A stretch of DNA of 37,010 bases from Zygophlyctis sp. KS116. Taxonomy: Eukaryota > Chytridiomycota. The stretch lies in assembly GCA_054661495.1 (NCBI GenBank), contig BAAFSQ010000085.1:1-37010 (forward strand). The letters are read 5' to 3'. The first letter of the stretch is position 1. Every line of letters starts with the position of its first letter. The translations under genes and the position numbers were made by a program. Below the pieces are notes generated by a model. That model was not told the DNA's origin. It ran no database searches and saw only the letters and a program-made list of their open reading frames with translations. This document shows positions 11,037-20,795 of this stretch, piece by piece.

Positions 11037-12191
11037 ATGATTTTTAAGCATTTCTTATTCATTTACTGGATATCTATCATTGGATCAAGGGATCCTGATG
11101 CTCCCCCGGCCCGATTTAGAATTCAAAGCGAGAGCGATTTTGTTCGAACCATTTGCTTAACCAGCAATCTGTTTAGAACAATGCAACACAAAATGTCTAG
11201 ATTGTACAGTAAACCACAACTCACTTATGATAAGCATATGAAATCTCTATCATGGGTGAATGCACAGATTAGGGAACTTCCCATACTCTTTAGTCAAGAG
11301 CATCATCTGGCTCGACCAGAACTGTTATACACTTATGCACTTTATAGTGGATTTGCAATGTGTAGTAGTCCTTATGAAATAGCTGCATTATCATTTCCTC
11401 ACAAAGATGTTATTGGACTACTTCCAACTGGAAAGTTTGATTTATTTGATTTTCAATCGTTTCCTGCATACTATAATGAAATCTTTGTCAGCAATCAATT
11501 AGATGGACAGTTTTATATAGCAGTCAATCATGAACATGAGACAATTGTTTTGGCATGGAAAGGATCAACAACTGTTATTGATTTTTGGGCAGATGCAAAT
11601 GGTAGATTGGCTGGTTTCAAAAATAAGAGTTTCATACCTTACAAGGATACTGCAACTTCAAATATAAAATGTAAAACTCCAGAAAATAGAACTGATTTTT
11701 TCTATTTTTCAGGATTTTTTTTAACAATGCATCAGGCAGTCTTGGATCGAGCCGTAGCTGCTTTACAAAAGGCAAAGACCAAATTTACAAATTATAGTAT
11801 AGTAATAACTGGACATTCATTAGGTGGAGCTAAAGCAATGATTAATGCATTGTATCTGGCAAAATTTCATTCAGACACTTTACCTTTAACTGCAATTTAT
11901 ACTTTTGGACAGCCTCCAATTGGATCTACTAGTTTTGGTAACTGGATGGCAGATTGTATTGGGCCTAAAAAGATTATTAGAGTGACTTCGCAGTGGGATT
12001 TGGTTCCTTTTTCTCGGATTGCAATCAATGTGAATCATCCAGATAGTGTCATAGAAGCATATGGATACGATGCCAAAAAAAATGTATGGAGATGGTGTCA
12101 AGGCCCGGATGATCGGACTTGTAGCGCTGGTGCGAATTGTTTAAGAAGGAGTTGGCGATATCATAGGTATATAAACATGATTAATAGATAG
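11037..12191 (+). CDS. secreted class 3 (fungal-type) lipase
   Basis: Alpha/beta-hydrolase of the Lipase_3 family, 384 aa, a single uninterrupted exon. A hydrophobic N-terminus (FKHFLFIYWISIIGS) looks like a signal peptide. The nucleophile elbow is GHSLGG with Ser261. The expected acid and base are Asp321 (in QWDLVPF) and His376 (in WRYHRYI), in the order and spacing of class 3 lipases, and the oxyanion-strand segment AWKGSTTVIDFWAD also fits. A Cys-rich stretch near the end (WCQGPDDRTCSAGANC) resembles the disulfide-bearing tail of secreted fungal lipases. Likely role: extracellular or vacuolar hydrolysis of acylglycerols. It is intronless in a region where most genes have several introns, though the arrestin gene nearby is too. 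Confidence 0.88.
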   Translation: MIFKHFLFIYWISIIGSRDPDAPPARFRIQSESDFVRTICLTSNLFRTMQHKMSRLYSKPQLTYDKHMKSLSWVNAQIRELPILFSQEHHLARPELLYTYALYSGFAMCSSPYEIAALSFPHKDVIGLLPTGKFDLFDFQSFPAYYNEIFVSNQLDGQFYIAVNHEHETIVLAWKGSTTVIDFWADANGRLAGFKNKSFIPYKDTATSNIKCKTPENRTDFFYFSGFFLTMHQAVLDRAVAALQKAKTKFTNYSIVITGHSLGGAKAMINALYLAKFHSDTLPLTAIYTFGQPPIGSTSFGNWMADCIGPKKIIRVTSQWDLVPFSRIAINVNHPDSVIEAYGYDAKKNVWRWCQGPDDRTCSAGANCLRRSWRYHRYINMINR

Positions 12192-12258
12192 TTGGTATGG
12201 TGGGCTTTATATCAGTGGACTTTTGTGCGATTATTATAAAGGTGTCCAAAATAATAAA

Positions 12259-12309
12259 ACGAAATGAAAATGACGTGTTTCCGTGAGATTTCTTTGAGTC
12301 TCATTTCGT
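12259..12309. repeat. 9-bp perfect inverted repeat before an unknown gene
   Basis: acgaaatga at 12259-12267 is matched by tcatttcgt at 12301-12309, able to fold as a 9-bp stem with a 33-nt loop. It ends 7 bp before the ATG at 12317, so it lies in the promoter or 5' leader of the following gene. No known element is recognised. Confidence 0.5.
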
Positions 12310-12316
12310 GTTTCAG

Positions 12317-13380
12317 ATGATTGGCGATAAGAGAATTATTGATATTGGGTTAACCCCAGGAAAATCAGAAATCGGTTCATTGAGAAATCTTGTACATAAG
12401 GAATGGAAAGGTGAACATGGGATGATGCATTCATTGGGAAGCGACCAATCACTAACTGATGACTGGTTTCCTCCGCCAGAGTACTTTATTCAAGTCCTAG
12501 AGAATTCATCATTGAAAAAACAGTCTATAAAATCTCATAGGAAGCTTGCTGGAGATATCGCAAACTTAAATGTATGCTTAAGATGCGCTTCAGATAGGTA
12601 AAACCAAACTAATTATTAATCCTAGTTGGTTTCTTGCATTCAAGCAGCACAAAGAACTGTTAAAGGTTGAGATATTCGCTAGAGCAAGTTTAGCATCTGA
12701 ATTTAATTGTGATGTCTATAATCAAACTGTTCAAATCGCCAAAACCTTGATATTTAAAAATGTACTTGATATCGGCATTTATTATAGGAAGCAGAGAATT
12801 GTAAAGATTTATTAAAATCTATATTGCATCGTGGATTTTCCCCAGCAAAGATCTGGAAATCCCCAAGATTTTCTGGTTCAAAGCTTTCGGCGATGGTTCC
12901 GGTGATGCAGATACCCTTCAGCTGTAAAGAAAGATCATTGGATATTTTACTATATTTATTGAAAAGAAATCCTGATATAGCCAAAAGCTGTGTGATAGAG
13001 TATATGTCCGAATGGATCAATGATCTAGAAACAGCAACTTGGGAATTGGTATGGGACAGTGCCATTATTAGAATCCGCACAAAGAAATTATTTTACAACC
13101 TGACATTTTCTTGTGGAACTTTACGAAATTATGATAAAGGTTTCCAATCATCAAGAGACGTTCTTTCAAGCTACGTGGTATTTTAAATTTATTGATACTC
13201 TAGTTAATGCATTTAAAAGTTTATCAGCAGATTCTCGAAAGCTCAGATATCAAATTTCCTGATGAACTGTATGCCAAGATTCAGCGCAGTTTATCAAAAC
13301 TGAAAACTCTACCATATCAATTTCTTCATGAAAATATGTCCAAACTGGAAATAGATGCACCAGTTCACTGCAAAATTTAA
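12317..13380 (+). CDS. protein of unknown function, 327 aa
   Basis: Four exons, 12317-12597, 12626-12761, 12788-13177 and 13204-13380, joined by 28-, 26- and 26-nt introns that all keep frame. I do not recognise the family. The start is the ATG at 12317; a GTG three codons upstream is in frame but not favoured. The N-terminal part is acidic and polar (SLTDDWFPPPEYF). The middle looks helical with repeated Leu/Lys patterns (ERSLDILLYLLKRNPDIAKS), suggesting an alpha-solenoid or helical-repeat protein, and Cys residues are scattered. No signal peptide or membrane segment is seen. It converges on the OAC1 gene and its TAA (13378-13380) overlaps the TAA of that gene by three bases. Confidence 0.72.
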
Positions 13381-14332
13381 AACTTTTTCAACTGTTCTAA
13401 GAATACAAAAGTCAAAACTGTATGTGGTCCGATTCTTAAGTAATGAGCCTGAAATCCCTTATATAAAGCAGAGATCCCTTCTGCTTTAATAATCTTTTGG
13501 ATACAATCAAACCCATTTCTATATAGCGACCCAATCTTTTTATTCTCAGCAGTTTTTTGATTATACATTCGGGTTGAAGCTACATCAAATGGATTCATTG
13601 CCAAACATACAAGAAAAGAAGTGATCAATGACGCTGAAACATGAGTTTTTAATTGTCCAGAAGGAATAGACTGATCATAAATTTGAGCGGATGTAACTAA
13701 ACCTTTAGAAATATCATATGAAGATAGCTGAACAGAAGATCCTATCCCAGTTCGAAGCATACTTGCATCTGCTCCTCTCCAGAGTCCTTTTAACCCTTCG
13801 GTCTTGTAAATCATATTCAATGCAGACCAAACACCATTTTCCAAATACTTGTGCTGATGTCCAATAGTCTGTAGTGATGAAACGGGAGTCAATGACTGTA
13901 AGCGAGTCTTTATCAGAAAGAGAGGCGATGCTAAAAATGCGCCTAATATGCCTGTTGAAGCTCCCGACATAATCATGGAAAATATCTGATAAGAATTATG
14001 AGGATCTAATATCTTGATTGCATTTTGGATTCCATCCTTTACTGGTTCATAGAGTCCCAGTCTTGTTCCATTCAAAATAATCTGATAAAGATCTAGGCAA
14101 TTTAATTATAATGAATAGTACATGCTACTCCCAGACCTCTCTGTAAGCCAGAGAATCCCTCATTTTTAATTACAGTTAAGAATGCTGTTGGTGCATTCTT
14201 GTATAGGACGGCAGATGTCTTTGATAGCTCTCCCTGAAGCTGCATTCTAGTTTTGATGACTTCAAAAGGATTAGTAAATGTCACTGCTCCACAAGTTGCT
14301 AGTGCCCCGACTGTAAATGACTTTACCGACAT
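13377..14332 (-). CDS. OAC1: mitochondrial oxaloacetate/sulfate carrier (SLC25A34/35 type)
   Basis: Mitochondrial carrier family protein, 308 aa, two exons (14332-14122 and 14092-13377) with a 29-nt intron. It has three Solcar repeats with the signature motifs PFEVIKTRM, PLFLIKTRL and PFDVASTRM. The junction across the intron reads GLGVAYLYQIILNGTRLGLYEP, close to yeast Oac1 at the same place, as are GSPLFL/ASPLFLIKTRLQS and GSSVQL. Oac1 carries oxaloacetate, sulfate and related anions across the inner membrane; SLC25A34/35 are the animal counterparts. No cleavable presequence is needed. The stop overlaps that of the convergent unknown gene. Confidence 0.92.
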
Positions 14333-14384
14333 ACGTTTTATTAAAAAACTTTCGCCAATTGGATCGTAGCATACGAGCAGTAGC

Positions 14385-14837
14385 TTACGATTGTTGTGAT
14401 GTTTTGAAAGCTTTCCTTTCTATAGACGGTAGTACGATCTTGAATCTTGGGGTAATAACTTTGGTATGTGGATATTTTCCAGAGATTCTGGCTATCTGTG
14501 CTGATCGCTTGATCTCTTGACTATAGTTGGGATATAAAGACTCCGAATGATTCTTGAGTACTTTGGGTTCATGTTTTACTAGATTTGATGTGTCCGGATT
14601 CCAGTTTCTCCTGAGAACAAGTTCAGGAATATTGTATATAAGAGCTTCTTTATTGTCCATATTCTCGCTTAAATCACTGTTTTTAGTAATTTGTGTTTTA
14701 TGCTTGTTGATCTTTGGGAGTTTAAGTCCAAATCGCATACGGTCATGTCCATGAGTGGTAAGATTTAATTTCTCAAATGTTTTTTGCATCTCCTCAAAAG
14801 AATGAAAGAAACCCAGTTTTTTTGATTGACTATTCAT
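14385..14837 (-). CDS. small basic protein of unknown function, 150 aa
   Basis: Single open frame of 150 codons starting 17 bp after the LeuRS stop on the same strand and ending 52 bp before the OAC1 start. I do not recognise the family. The protein is rich in Lys, Asn and Ser with no membrane segment. Segments such as MRFGLKLPKINKHK, IPELVLRRNWNPDTSNLVKHEPKVL and IARISGKYPHTKVITPRFK look like those of a small structural or organelle protein. A 150-codon open frame in this AT-rich DNA, placed exactly between two genes, is the main support. It is not an extension of LeuRS, which ends at its own family-typical C-terminus. Confidence 0.6.
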   Translation of the reverse strand: MNSQSKKLGFFHSFEEMQKTFEKLNLTTHGHDRMRFGLKLPKINKHKTQITKNSDLSENMDNKEALIYNIPELVLRRNWNPDTSNLVKHEPKVLKNHSESLYPNYSQEIKRSAQIARISGKYPHTKVITPRFKIVLPSIERKAFKTSQQS

Positions 14838-14854
14838 TAATTGATGACATCACG

Positions 14855-17800
14855 CTAAACAATTCTATAAACTGGTACTCCAGGAACTGCATTTTCGGCA
14901 CTTTTAGAATCCTCAGGATCTTCAAGACTTTCCTTGATTGCAATTTCAACTTTCGATACTTTAAGATTTGATAACTCCCTACGCAAGTAATCAATATTCA
15001 AAGAAAGAGTGGTAGATTCATCAAATAAAAGGTTTCTGTTTAACGCTTCTTGACCAAGTTCATCCACAGTTTTCTACAGTTTTAAGATGAAAAGGTTACC
15101 TTTACAGCAGCAACAAACGGCATGATTCTCTTGTCTTTAAGGAGGCCGGCAGCAGCGAGTTTTTCCCGTTCTCCAACTATTTTCTTTTCTTCCTAAAATT
15201 TTAGATTATCATAAATTCTTACTGTACTCCAACAGTCTTTCAAAATTAGTATAGCAGCTTCTTGCCATTTAGGATATTCTTTGGCCATATATAATCTAAG
15301 GCATTTATCGGAAGAAGAGCTTGTTTCTTCTTTGGGTACACCTTTCTTTGCCCTTTTTTTTGCCGCAACATCCTCGGATGAGCGAATAGTATTACAAATA
15401 CCCCTTACATAATTTGCAGCTGATAAGATAGATTCATCAACAGTTTCAGTGACTGGCCACAATGCTTGAGTAACTGATGAAGTTTTTCCTAGGATCTCTT
15501 TCCAGATATGTTCCGACCAATGTGGGGTAATAGGACATAATAGTAAAGCCTGAACTTCTATAAATTTCAAAATCAAGTCCTTGTGCATTCCTTCAAATGT
15601 TTCAGACTCTGATAAGGATACTTGACCTTTGCCAGTTGTAGCTTTTCTATATTCGTTCCTGGCATTTTGAAGATCATAGAAACCAAACTTGAGGGCTTCC
15701 CTATAAAGCATATTTGAATATGATTTATCCGTAAGATTAATTATTTTGTTCATTTCTGAATTAAAAACTTGATCATTCCATGAGAAAGGGCCGTCACGCA
15801 TTGGCTCTTTAAGGGCATCCTGGATCCATTCCTTTTCGGTGAATAGCTTCAAAATAGCATCGTCAGCAGTTTTTTCTAAAAAGTTTGCGTCCTCAAGTCC
15901 ATCACCAGCATCTGCAAGTGCAAAACGGACGGCATCAGCGCCATACTTATCAATGGCTTCGCGAAGTGTCATGAAGTTCCCGGTTGATTTCGACATTTTT
16001 GCATTGTTTAAAAGAAGATGACCATTAGACCTGACAGCTTGAGGCCAGTGTTCAGGAGGGAAAATTGCCGTGTGATTATAGATAAAAAATGTCAAATGGT
16101 TGGGCACAAGATCCTTTCCAGAGCATCGCAAGTCGAGGGGATAAAAATAGCGAAATTCGCGCCTTAATTTTTCCAGAATATCTTTGGGAATTTTGGATGT
16201 TATCGGATATTCTGTGTCCAATAGAATGTAACTCCAAACCTCATCAGTCAATTGATCAGGTGATATACCGGCAGGACCAGTTACAGACCCATCAAAAGAC
16301 CCTTCTTGTAAAAGATGCGCCACTGTATAATATGCCATGTAAATAGTTGAATCACTCAAAGACTCTATAAGCCACTGCTGATCCCATGGTAATCTAGAGC
16401 CCAATCCGAAACTACGTGAACAAGCCCATTGCCTTAGCCAGTCTAAAGTTTTTATGAATTGGTTTCTAGTTTCCTCGCCGAATGTTTGCATTCTAGAAAG
16501 ACATCTATTGACATAAAATAAAGAATAACATACTCTTCGGCCTTTTTCTTCCATGATTCTTCGCCATAATCCATGTACCATTGTGCGGCTAAAGTGACTA
16601 CACATTCATCTCCACTTCGACTAATCACTTGCCCTTCTGGCTCACAATATGGAAATGCATCGCCAGATTCAATCAGAAGAGCTCGAATCAAAGGTTTCGC
16701 CTCCTGAACAGGTCTGAAAGGTTAGATTAAATGTTTTTTAAGGCACAAATCAGATATTGTAAATTATTCAGCTTGGGTTTTCAGAAGAACGAAACAAGAA
16801 TTTTTTTACGTGTATCATCATTTTTGCACTCATTAATCGCTAGAAACTTACTTTCCAGAATGTGGCCCAACCACCATTTTTCCACTATAAAATCCTTCCT
16901 TATAAACAATTTCTTTCGCTTTTGCAAGATTAACCTTATCTTTCTGACTTGCGATTTTCAAGTCTTGTACAACTTTAACTGCAGCCATTCCTCCATAATT
17001 AGGAGTTTCAATTATAGATATTGGTGGTAGGAAAGGATCAATCCAATCTTTATGAACATTGTAATATGCCGGTTTTTTTGATAAATCCATAAGAGTAATA
17101 TAGTCATCTGGTGAATCTGACGGGACTGAGGTGACTACACCTGTGCCCTTTGTAGCTATCACTCCTTCCATAGGAAGAGTATAAACGACTGAATATTTAG
17201 ATAATGGAGCTTTCAACGGTACTCCAACCAGATCCCATCCTTTCAAATCAGCAATCTTACGAACTACTCCTTTTTCTTCAAAAAGATTTTGGAATGCCAT
17301 ATTCTTGGCAGCGCGTTCTGTACATACCCAAGCTTCCTTATCATTTACAACAAATATCCCGTAATCCAGATCAACTCCAACAAAACAATTAGTTTGACCA
17401 TACATAGTTTCAGGTCTCAACGTTGCTGCAACTAAATAAAGTGAACGATTCCCCAGAGACTCCTTTAAACTGATCAACTTAGACCCCACGTTTATATCTT
17501 TTACTTTATATTTAGAATCAATCTGATCAATCAACACTTTTAATTTTATTCCAGTGTACTCCTGCACTCCTACTCCTTCTCCTGAGGCACGATCATGGTC
17601 CATACATGGCTGTCCATCCAAAGGAGAATAAATTGTGTATCTCTCCCCAAACTGAACCTTTGGAGGAGAACAAGCCTTTAGTTGGTTGAATTGCCATCTA
17701 ATAAAAGAGTCATAATATGGATTAACATCAGTTGTGATAAATGATCTCCTCCAATCCACTGATAATCCAAAGTCTTTCAAGTCCTGAACAGCAAGAGGAG

Positions 17801-18365
17801 GGAAGTAGTACAACCAATATTTTGGATCAGCAAATTGCTTAATCTCCTCGTTTGGCACTCCCAATGCTCTCATAATCTGAAACTGATACTTTAAACCCGT
17901 AGATTTGGCATTTAGCTTCCCATGCTTCTTCACAATTTTTGTTGGATCCGTCTCTTTATTATGAGCCGTTTCACTGGGTCCAGGAGCTCCAGTTGATTCT
18001 TCAGTTTCTTCTACATAATTTGAGAAATCCGAACCAAACAACTCAATTTCCCTTTTTAGTTTATCAGCACAAGCCTTGATTGGCATTCCGGTACAGTGAA
18101 ATCCAAAAGGAAATAATACTCTCTTCCCCTTCATTCTTTGATATCCAACAGTGAATTCCACCTTTGACAATGAGAATGAGTGCCCCAAATGGAGTCTTCC
18201 ATTCATGTAAGGGTAAGGAAAAGAAACCATATATTTTGGTGGCACAGTTTCCCCAGGCTCCGGAGCATCAACTTGAAATGGTTTGATGACATTCCATTCA
18301 CTTTGCACCTGTTTCTCAATTGCAACCAGTGAATCCCTCTTTGTGAATGCTTTGGATGATAGCAT
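14855..18365 (-). CDS. LARS1: leucyl-tRNA synthetase, cytosolic
   Basis: Class I aminoacyl-tRNA synthetase that charges tRNA-Leu, of the archaeal/eukaryotic cytosolic type (yeast CDC60). 1095 aa from five exons: 18365-16852, 16713-16534, 16504-15223, 15192-15100 and 15073-14855. The HIGH-equivalent is HLGH (59-62) and KMSKS is at 734-738. The large CP1 editing domain is present between them (YSPLDGQPCMDHDRASGEG, RPETMYGQTNC, GTGVVTSVPSDSPDD). The last exon (TVDELGQEALNRNLLFDE...ESLEDPED...AVPGVPVYRIV) matches the eukaryote-specific C-terminal extension. Introns 2-4 are 29, 30 and 26 nt, but intron 1 is 138 nt and contains a C/D snoRNA. The splice gives an unbroken SGKPVQEAKPLIRALL, so no exon is hidden inside that intron. 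Confidence 0.96.
16743..16829 (-). ncRNA. intronic C/D-box snoRNA, U59/snR54-like
   Basis: It lies inside the only long intron of the window (16714-16851). In RNA sense: a terminal stem GUGCAAA (16829-16823) pairs with UUUGUGC (16749-16743), seven pairs including two G-U. It is followed after one base by C box AUGAUGA (16821-16815) and closed by D box CUGA (16753-16750), directly abutting the 3' stem. An internal CUGA at 16784-16781 serves as D'. The ten bases upstream of D' (16794-16785, UUUCGUUCUU) are complementary to the highly conserved 18S rRNA stretch AAGAACGAAA. The D+5 rule picks the A at plus position 16789. From memory this is the site methylated by vertebrate U59 (human Am1031) and yeast snR54. 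The C' box is degenerate and no target is evident for the D-box guide. Confidence 0.8.
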
Positions 18366-18440
18366 TGATCTAATTGATTTTATTAAAATCTTGAAAAAGA
18401 AATAAGCTCCTAACCGCTTTTTAAAAAGAAAATAAAGTTC

Positions 18441-19418
18441 CTAAGCACTATTGGTGAAGGTCTTGAGGGAATCCAGGGTTTCTTGATCAAGATCTAGAAC
18501 CAGTACAGGAAGTAGAGCTTCTTCAGTCCTACCACTGATTGTAAATGTTGCCTTGAGTTGATGAGATACAGATACCATCTTATGACTAAATGCAGTTACC
18601 ACATCTACTGATTTCCAAATACTTTTTGGATTTTTAATTCTAGAATCACGAAGAGGAATATCGATTGAAATTCTGCTACTGACTGGAATCTTTGTTTTTC
18701 CTGATTTTTTAACAGGTGTACTTTCAGCAAGAACATAGTCAATTCTTCGAACCTGACCTTGACAAAATACAGTTTCAGTTTGAATTAATTGAGCCTTTAA
18801 GAATTCAACTGCTCCAGCAGTGTCAATTTTAATATTTAGATTACTTCCCACAAAAATCGCATGTTTGTCAAATCTGATCATAACCTTATCATTTGCAATA
18901 ATTTCTTCAAATTCCAAAACTTGAGGTTCTAAAGCAGCCCAAACTTGTTCTAGTTTAATTGATGGAATATTAATAGGTTCTATAGTCTTTTCAATATATT
19001 TCTTTCCAAAAAGCCCACCCTTATATTGAACTTCTACTTCCAAATCAAAAGTAATGAATGCACCGTCAGTCATTCTCTCACTTATATAAGGTGAGGAATA
19101 ATTTGATAATTGTTGAGGCTTATCAATGATCATTATAAATGGCATGACATGAGTTCCCTTTTCATATTTTGTCGGAGGATCGCCATTCACTAATCTAGTG
19201 CTCATATCATAAATAACCTCTTCTTGAATAAATTTCAATGTTGAGACAGTAATCTGACTCTTTACCAATCCCTTGAATGAAACTTCAATGTATAAGACTT
19301 CGACATCCCTTGAAGAGTCGAATCGGACTTCCCCTGAAAGAATGAGTTGGGGTGTAATTCCAGCATATCCTCTGATGAATGATCCAGAATCTGGTATCAA
19401 TGTAAGATTGGAAATCAT
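18441..19418 (-). CDS. arrestin-domain protein
   Basis: Arrestin-fold protein of 325 aa in one exon. The N-lobe begins SNLTLIPDSGSFIRGYAG, typical of arrestin N domains, and the first half has alternating beta-strand patterns (GEVRFDSSRDVEVLYIEVSFKG, GTHVMPFIM). The C-lobe continues to LPVLVLDLDQ near the end. Alpha-arrestins act as cargo adaptors for ubiquitin ligases in endocytosis; I see no PPxY motif here, so that role is uncertain. The open frame continues upstream to 19841, but that extension runs antisense to the well-supported PSD1 gene. The ATG at 19418 is therefore preferred, placing the start 69 bp from the PSD1 start. Confidence 0.82.
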   Translation of the reverse strand: MISNLTLIPDSGSFIRGYAGITPQLILSGEVRFDSSRDVEVLYIEVSFKGLVKSQITVSTLKFIQEEVIYDMSTRLVNGDPPTKYEKGTHVMPFIMIIDKPQQLSNYSSPYISERMTDGAFITFDLEVEVQYKGGLFGKKYIEKTIEPINIPSIKLEQVWAALEPQVLEFEEIIANDKVMIRFDKHAIFVGSNLNIKIDTAGAVEFLKAQLIQTETVFCQGQVRRIDYVLAESTPVKKSGKTKIPVSSRISIDIPLRDSRIKNPKSIWKSVDVVTAFSHKMVSVSHQLKATFTISGRTEEALLPVLVLDLDQETLDSLKTFTNSA

Positions 19419-19487
19419 TTCTAAAATAGTAAGACTATATTGCGGCAGGTCAAGGAGCGCTTGTGAAACTGTTTCAGCCTTCTCTGA

Positions 19488-20736
19488 ATGCTTTTCAGTA
19501 GAGTAAGATTTAATATCTATGGCAGGATTTCCCCAATCAGCAAGAGGTTTTATCAGTCTGCAAACAATCAGAGTAAGTAAAGTGCTATTAAATTCAGGCG
19601 ACAAGAAGAAGAGATTTGTTTGGACGCCGATCCCAATTTCAATAGGCATATTAGTACTTGCTGCTATACAATCTAGGAAAATCATTGCTAGGCCTAGATA
19701 TGAAACCGATGATGATATTAAGATTACCGGAGATTGGTATATACACCTATATATGATGATGCCTCTGCGTACGCTCTCAAGATGGTGGGGAAAGTTGAAT
19801 TCAATCACTGTACCTGAATTTTTAAGAAGTGTATTGTACACACAATATGTATTTTAAAGGAAATTACTAATTTTATATAGGCTAGGATATTTAATGCTAA
19901 TTTAGAGGAAGTTGAACATGATCTAGGTCATTTTAAGAACCTTGGAGAGTTTTTTTATAGATCATTGAGGCCAGATGCAAGGCCAATTCATGAGACGGCA
20001 GAATTAGTAGGTTCAGTTCCAGGTTAATTTTTAGGTTTCTCCTGTAGATGGAACCGTTTTGCTTACTGGTAAGGTTGATAATGGGATGGCAGTCATTGAT
20101 AAAATTAAAAATACTTCATATTCTGTGAATGCGCTATTAGGAGATCGAGAAGCCAAATATAATTCTAAAGAATTATTTTATGCAGTTATATATTTAGCAC
20201 CTGGGGATTATCACAGATTTCATTCACCAACAATGTGGAAAATATCAAAATTAAGACATTTTGCTGGAGAAATGTTGTCTGTGTATCCAAAGATTGTCTC
20301 TTTAATTCCAAATATTTTTGTTTTGAATGAAAGGATTGCCCTTTTAGGTGAATGGCGTCATGGATTTTTTGCATTTGTTCCTGTATATTAAGGATTAAAT
20401 AATGAAATAGGTTGCTGCTACAAATGTTGGGAATATTCATTTAAATTTTGAACCTGTATTTTTGATTTCTTAATATGTAGACATTAACAACGAATAGACC
20501 AGATCAGGTACCAGTAACAACTAAAATTGGCGTGTACAATGCTATTGATTATTTTAATCCAGTTACATGTCAACCTGGACAAGAGCTTGGTGGGTTTAAA
20601 CTTGGTTGTAATTTTTATAATCCTTAATTAGATAGCAACGATCGTACTAGTTTTTGAAGCTCCAGAATCGTTTGAATTTTTGGTTGAAAGAGACTCTACG
20701 ATCAAAATGGGTGAGGCGTTTGGTAAAATTGAATAA
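19488..20736 (+). CDS. PSD1: mitochondrial phosphatidylserine decarboxylase
   Basis: Makes phosphatidylethanolamine from phosphatidylserine at the mitochondrial inner membrane. 360 aa, seven exons: 19488-19572, 19598-19848, 19881-20006, 20035-20382, 20411-20455, 20481-20607 and 20636-20736. Exon 1 gives an Arg/Ser/Phe-rich presequence (MLFSRVRFNIYGR...SKRFYQSA), followed by a membrane anchor (TPIPISIGILVLAA). Catalytic-domain motifs include LRTLSRWWGKLNSI, SPVDGTVL, APGDYHRFHSP and GVYNAIDYF. The self-cleavage motif LGST is at 326-329: cleavage before Ser328 yields the pyruvoyl cofactor. A 28-nt intron splits the Ser codon itself, so the motif is only visible after splicing. It is divergent from the arrestin gene and 59 bp ahead of TrpRS. 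Confidence 0.95.
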
Positions 20737-20795
20737 GAAAAATCTTCATAAAACTCTTGAGATTGAATTACCAACCGATCAGAGCTGAATTTGAT

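Noticed and set aside
13043-13065. 23-nt intron starting GTATGG in the 327-aa unknown gene
   Set aside because: Removing it breaks the frame that joins cleanly to the next exon at 13204.
14385-14837. Extra C-terminal exon of LeuRS
   Set aside because: LeuRS already ends with its family-typical C-terminus (PGVPVYRIV, stop at 14855), and the downstream frame has its own ATG.
19419-19841. N-terminal extension of the arrestin open frame (to 466 aa)
   Set aside because: It runs antisense through the first two exons of PSD1, which are supported by presequence, anchor and family motifs. The arrestin fold starts right after Met at 19418.
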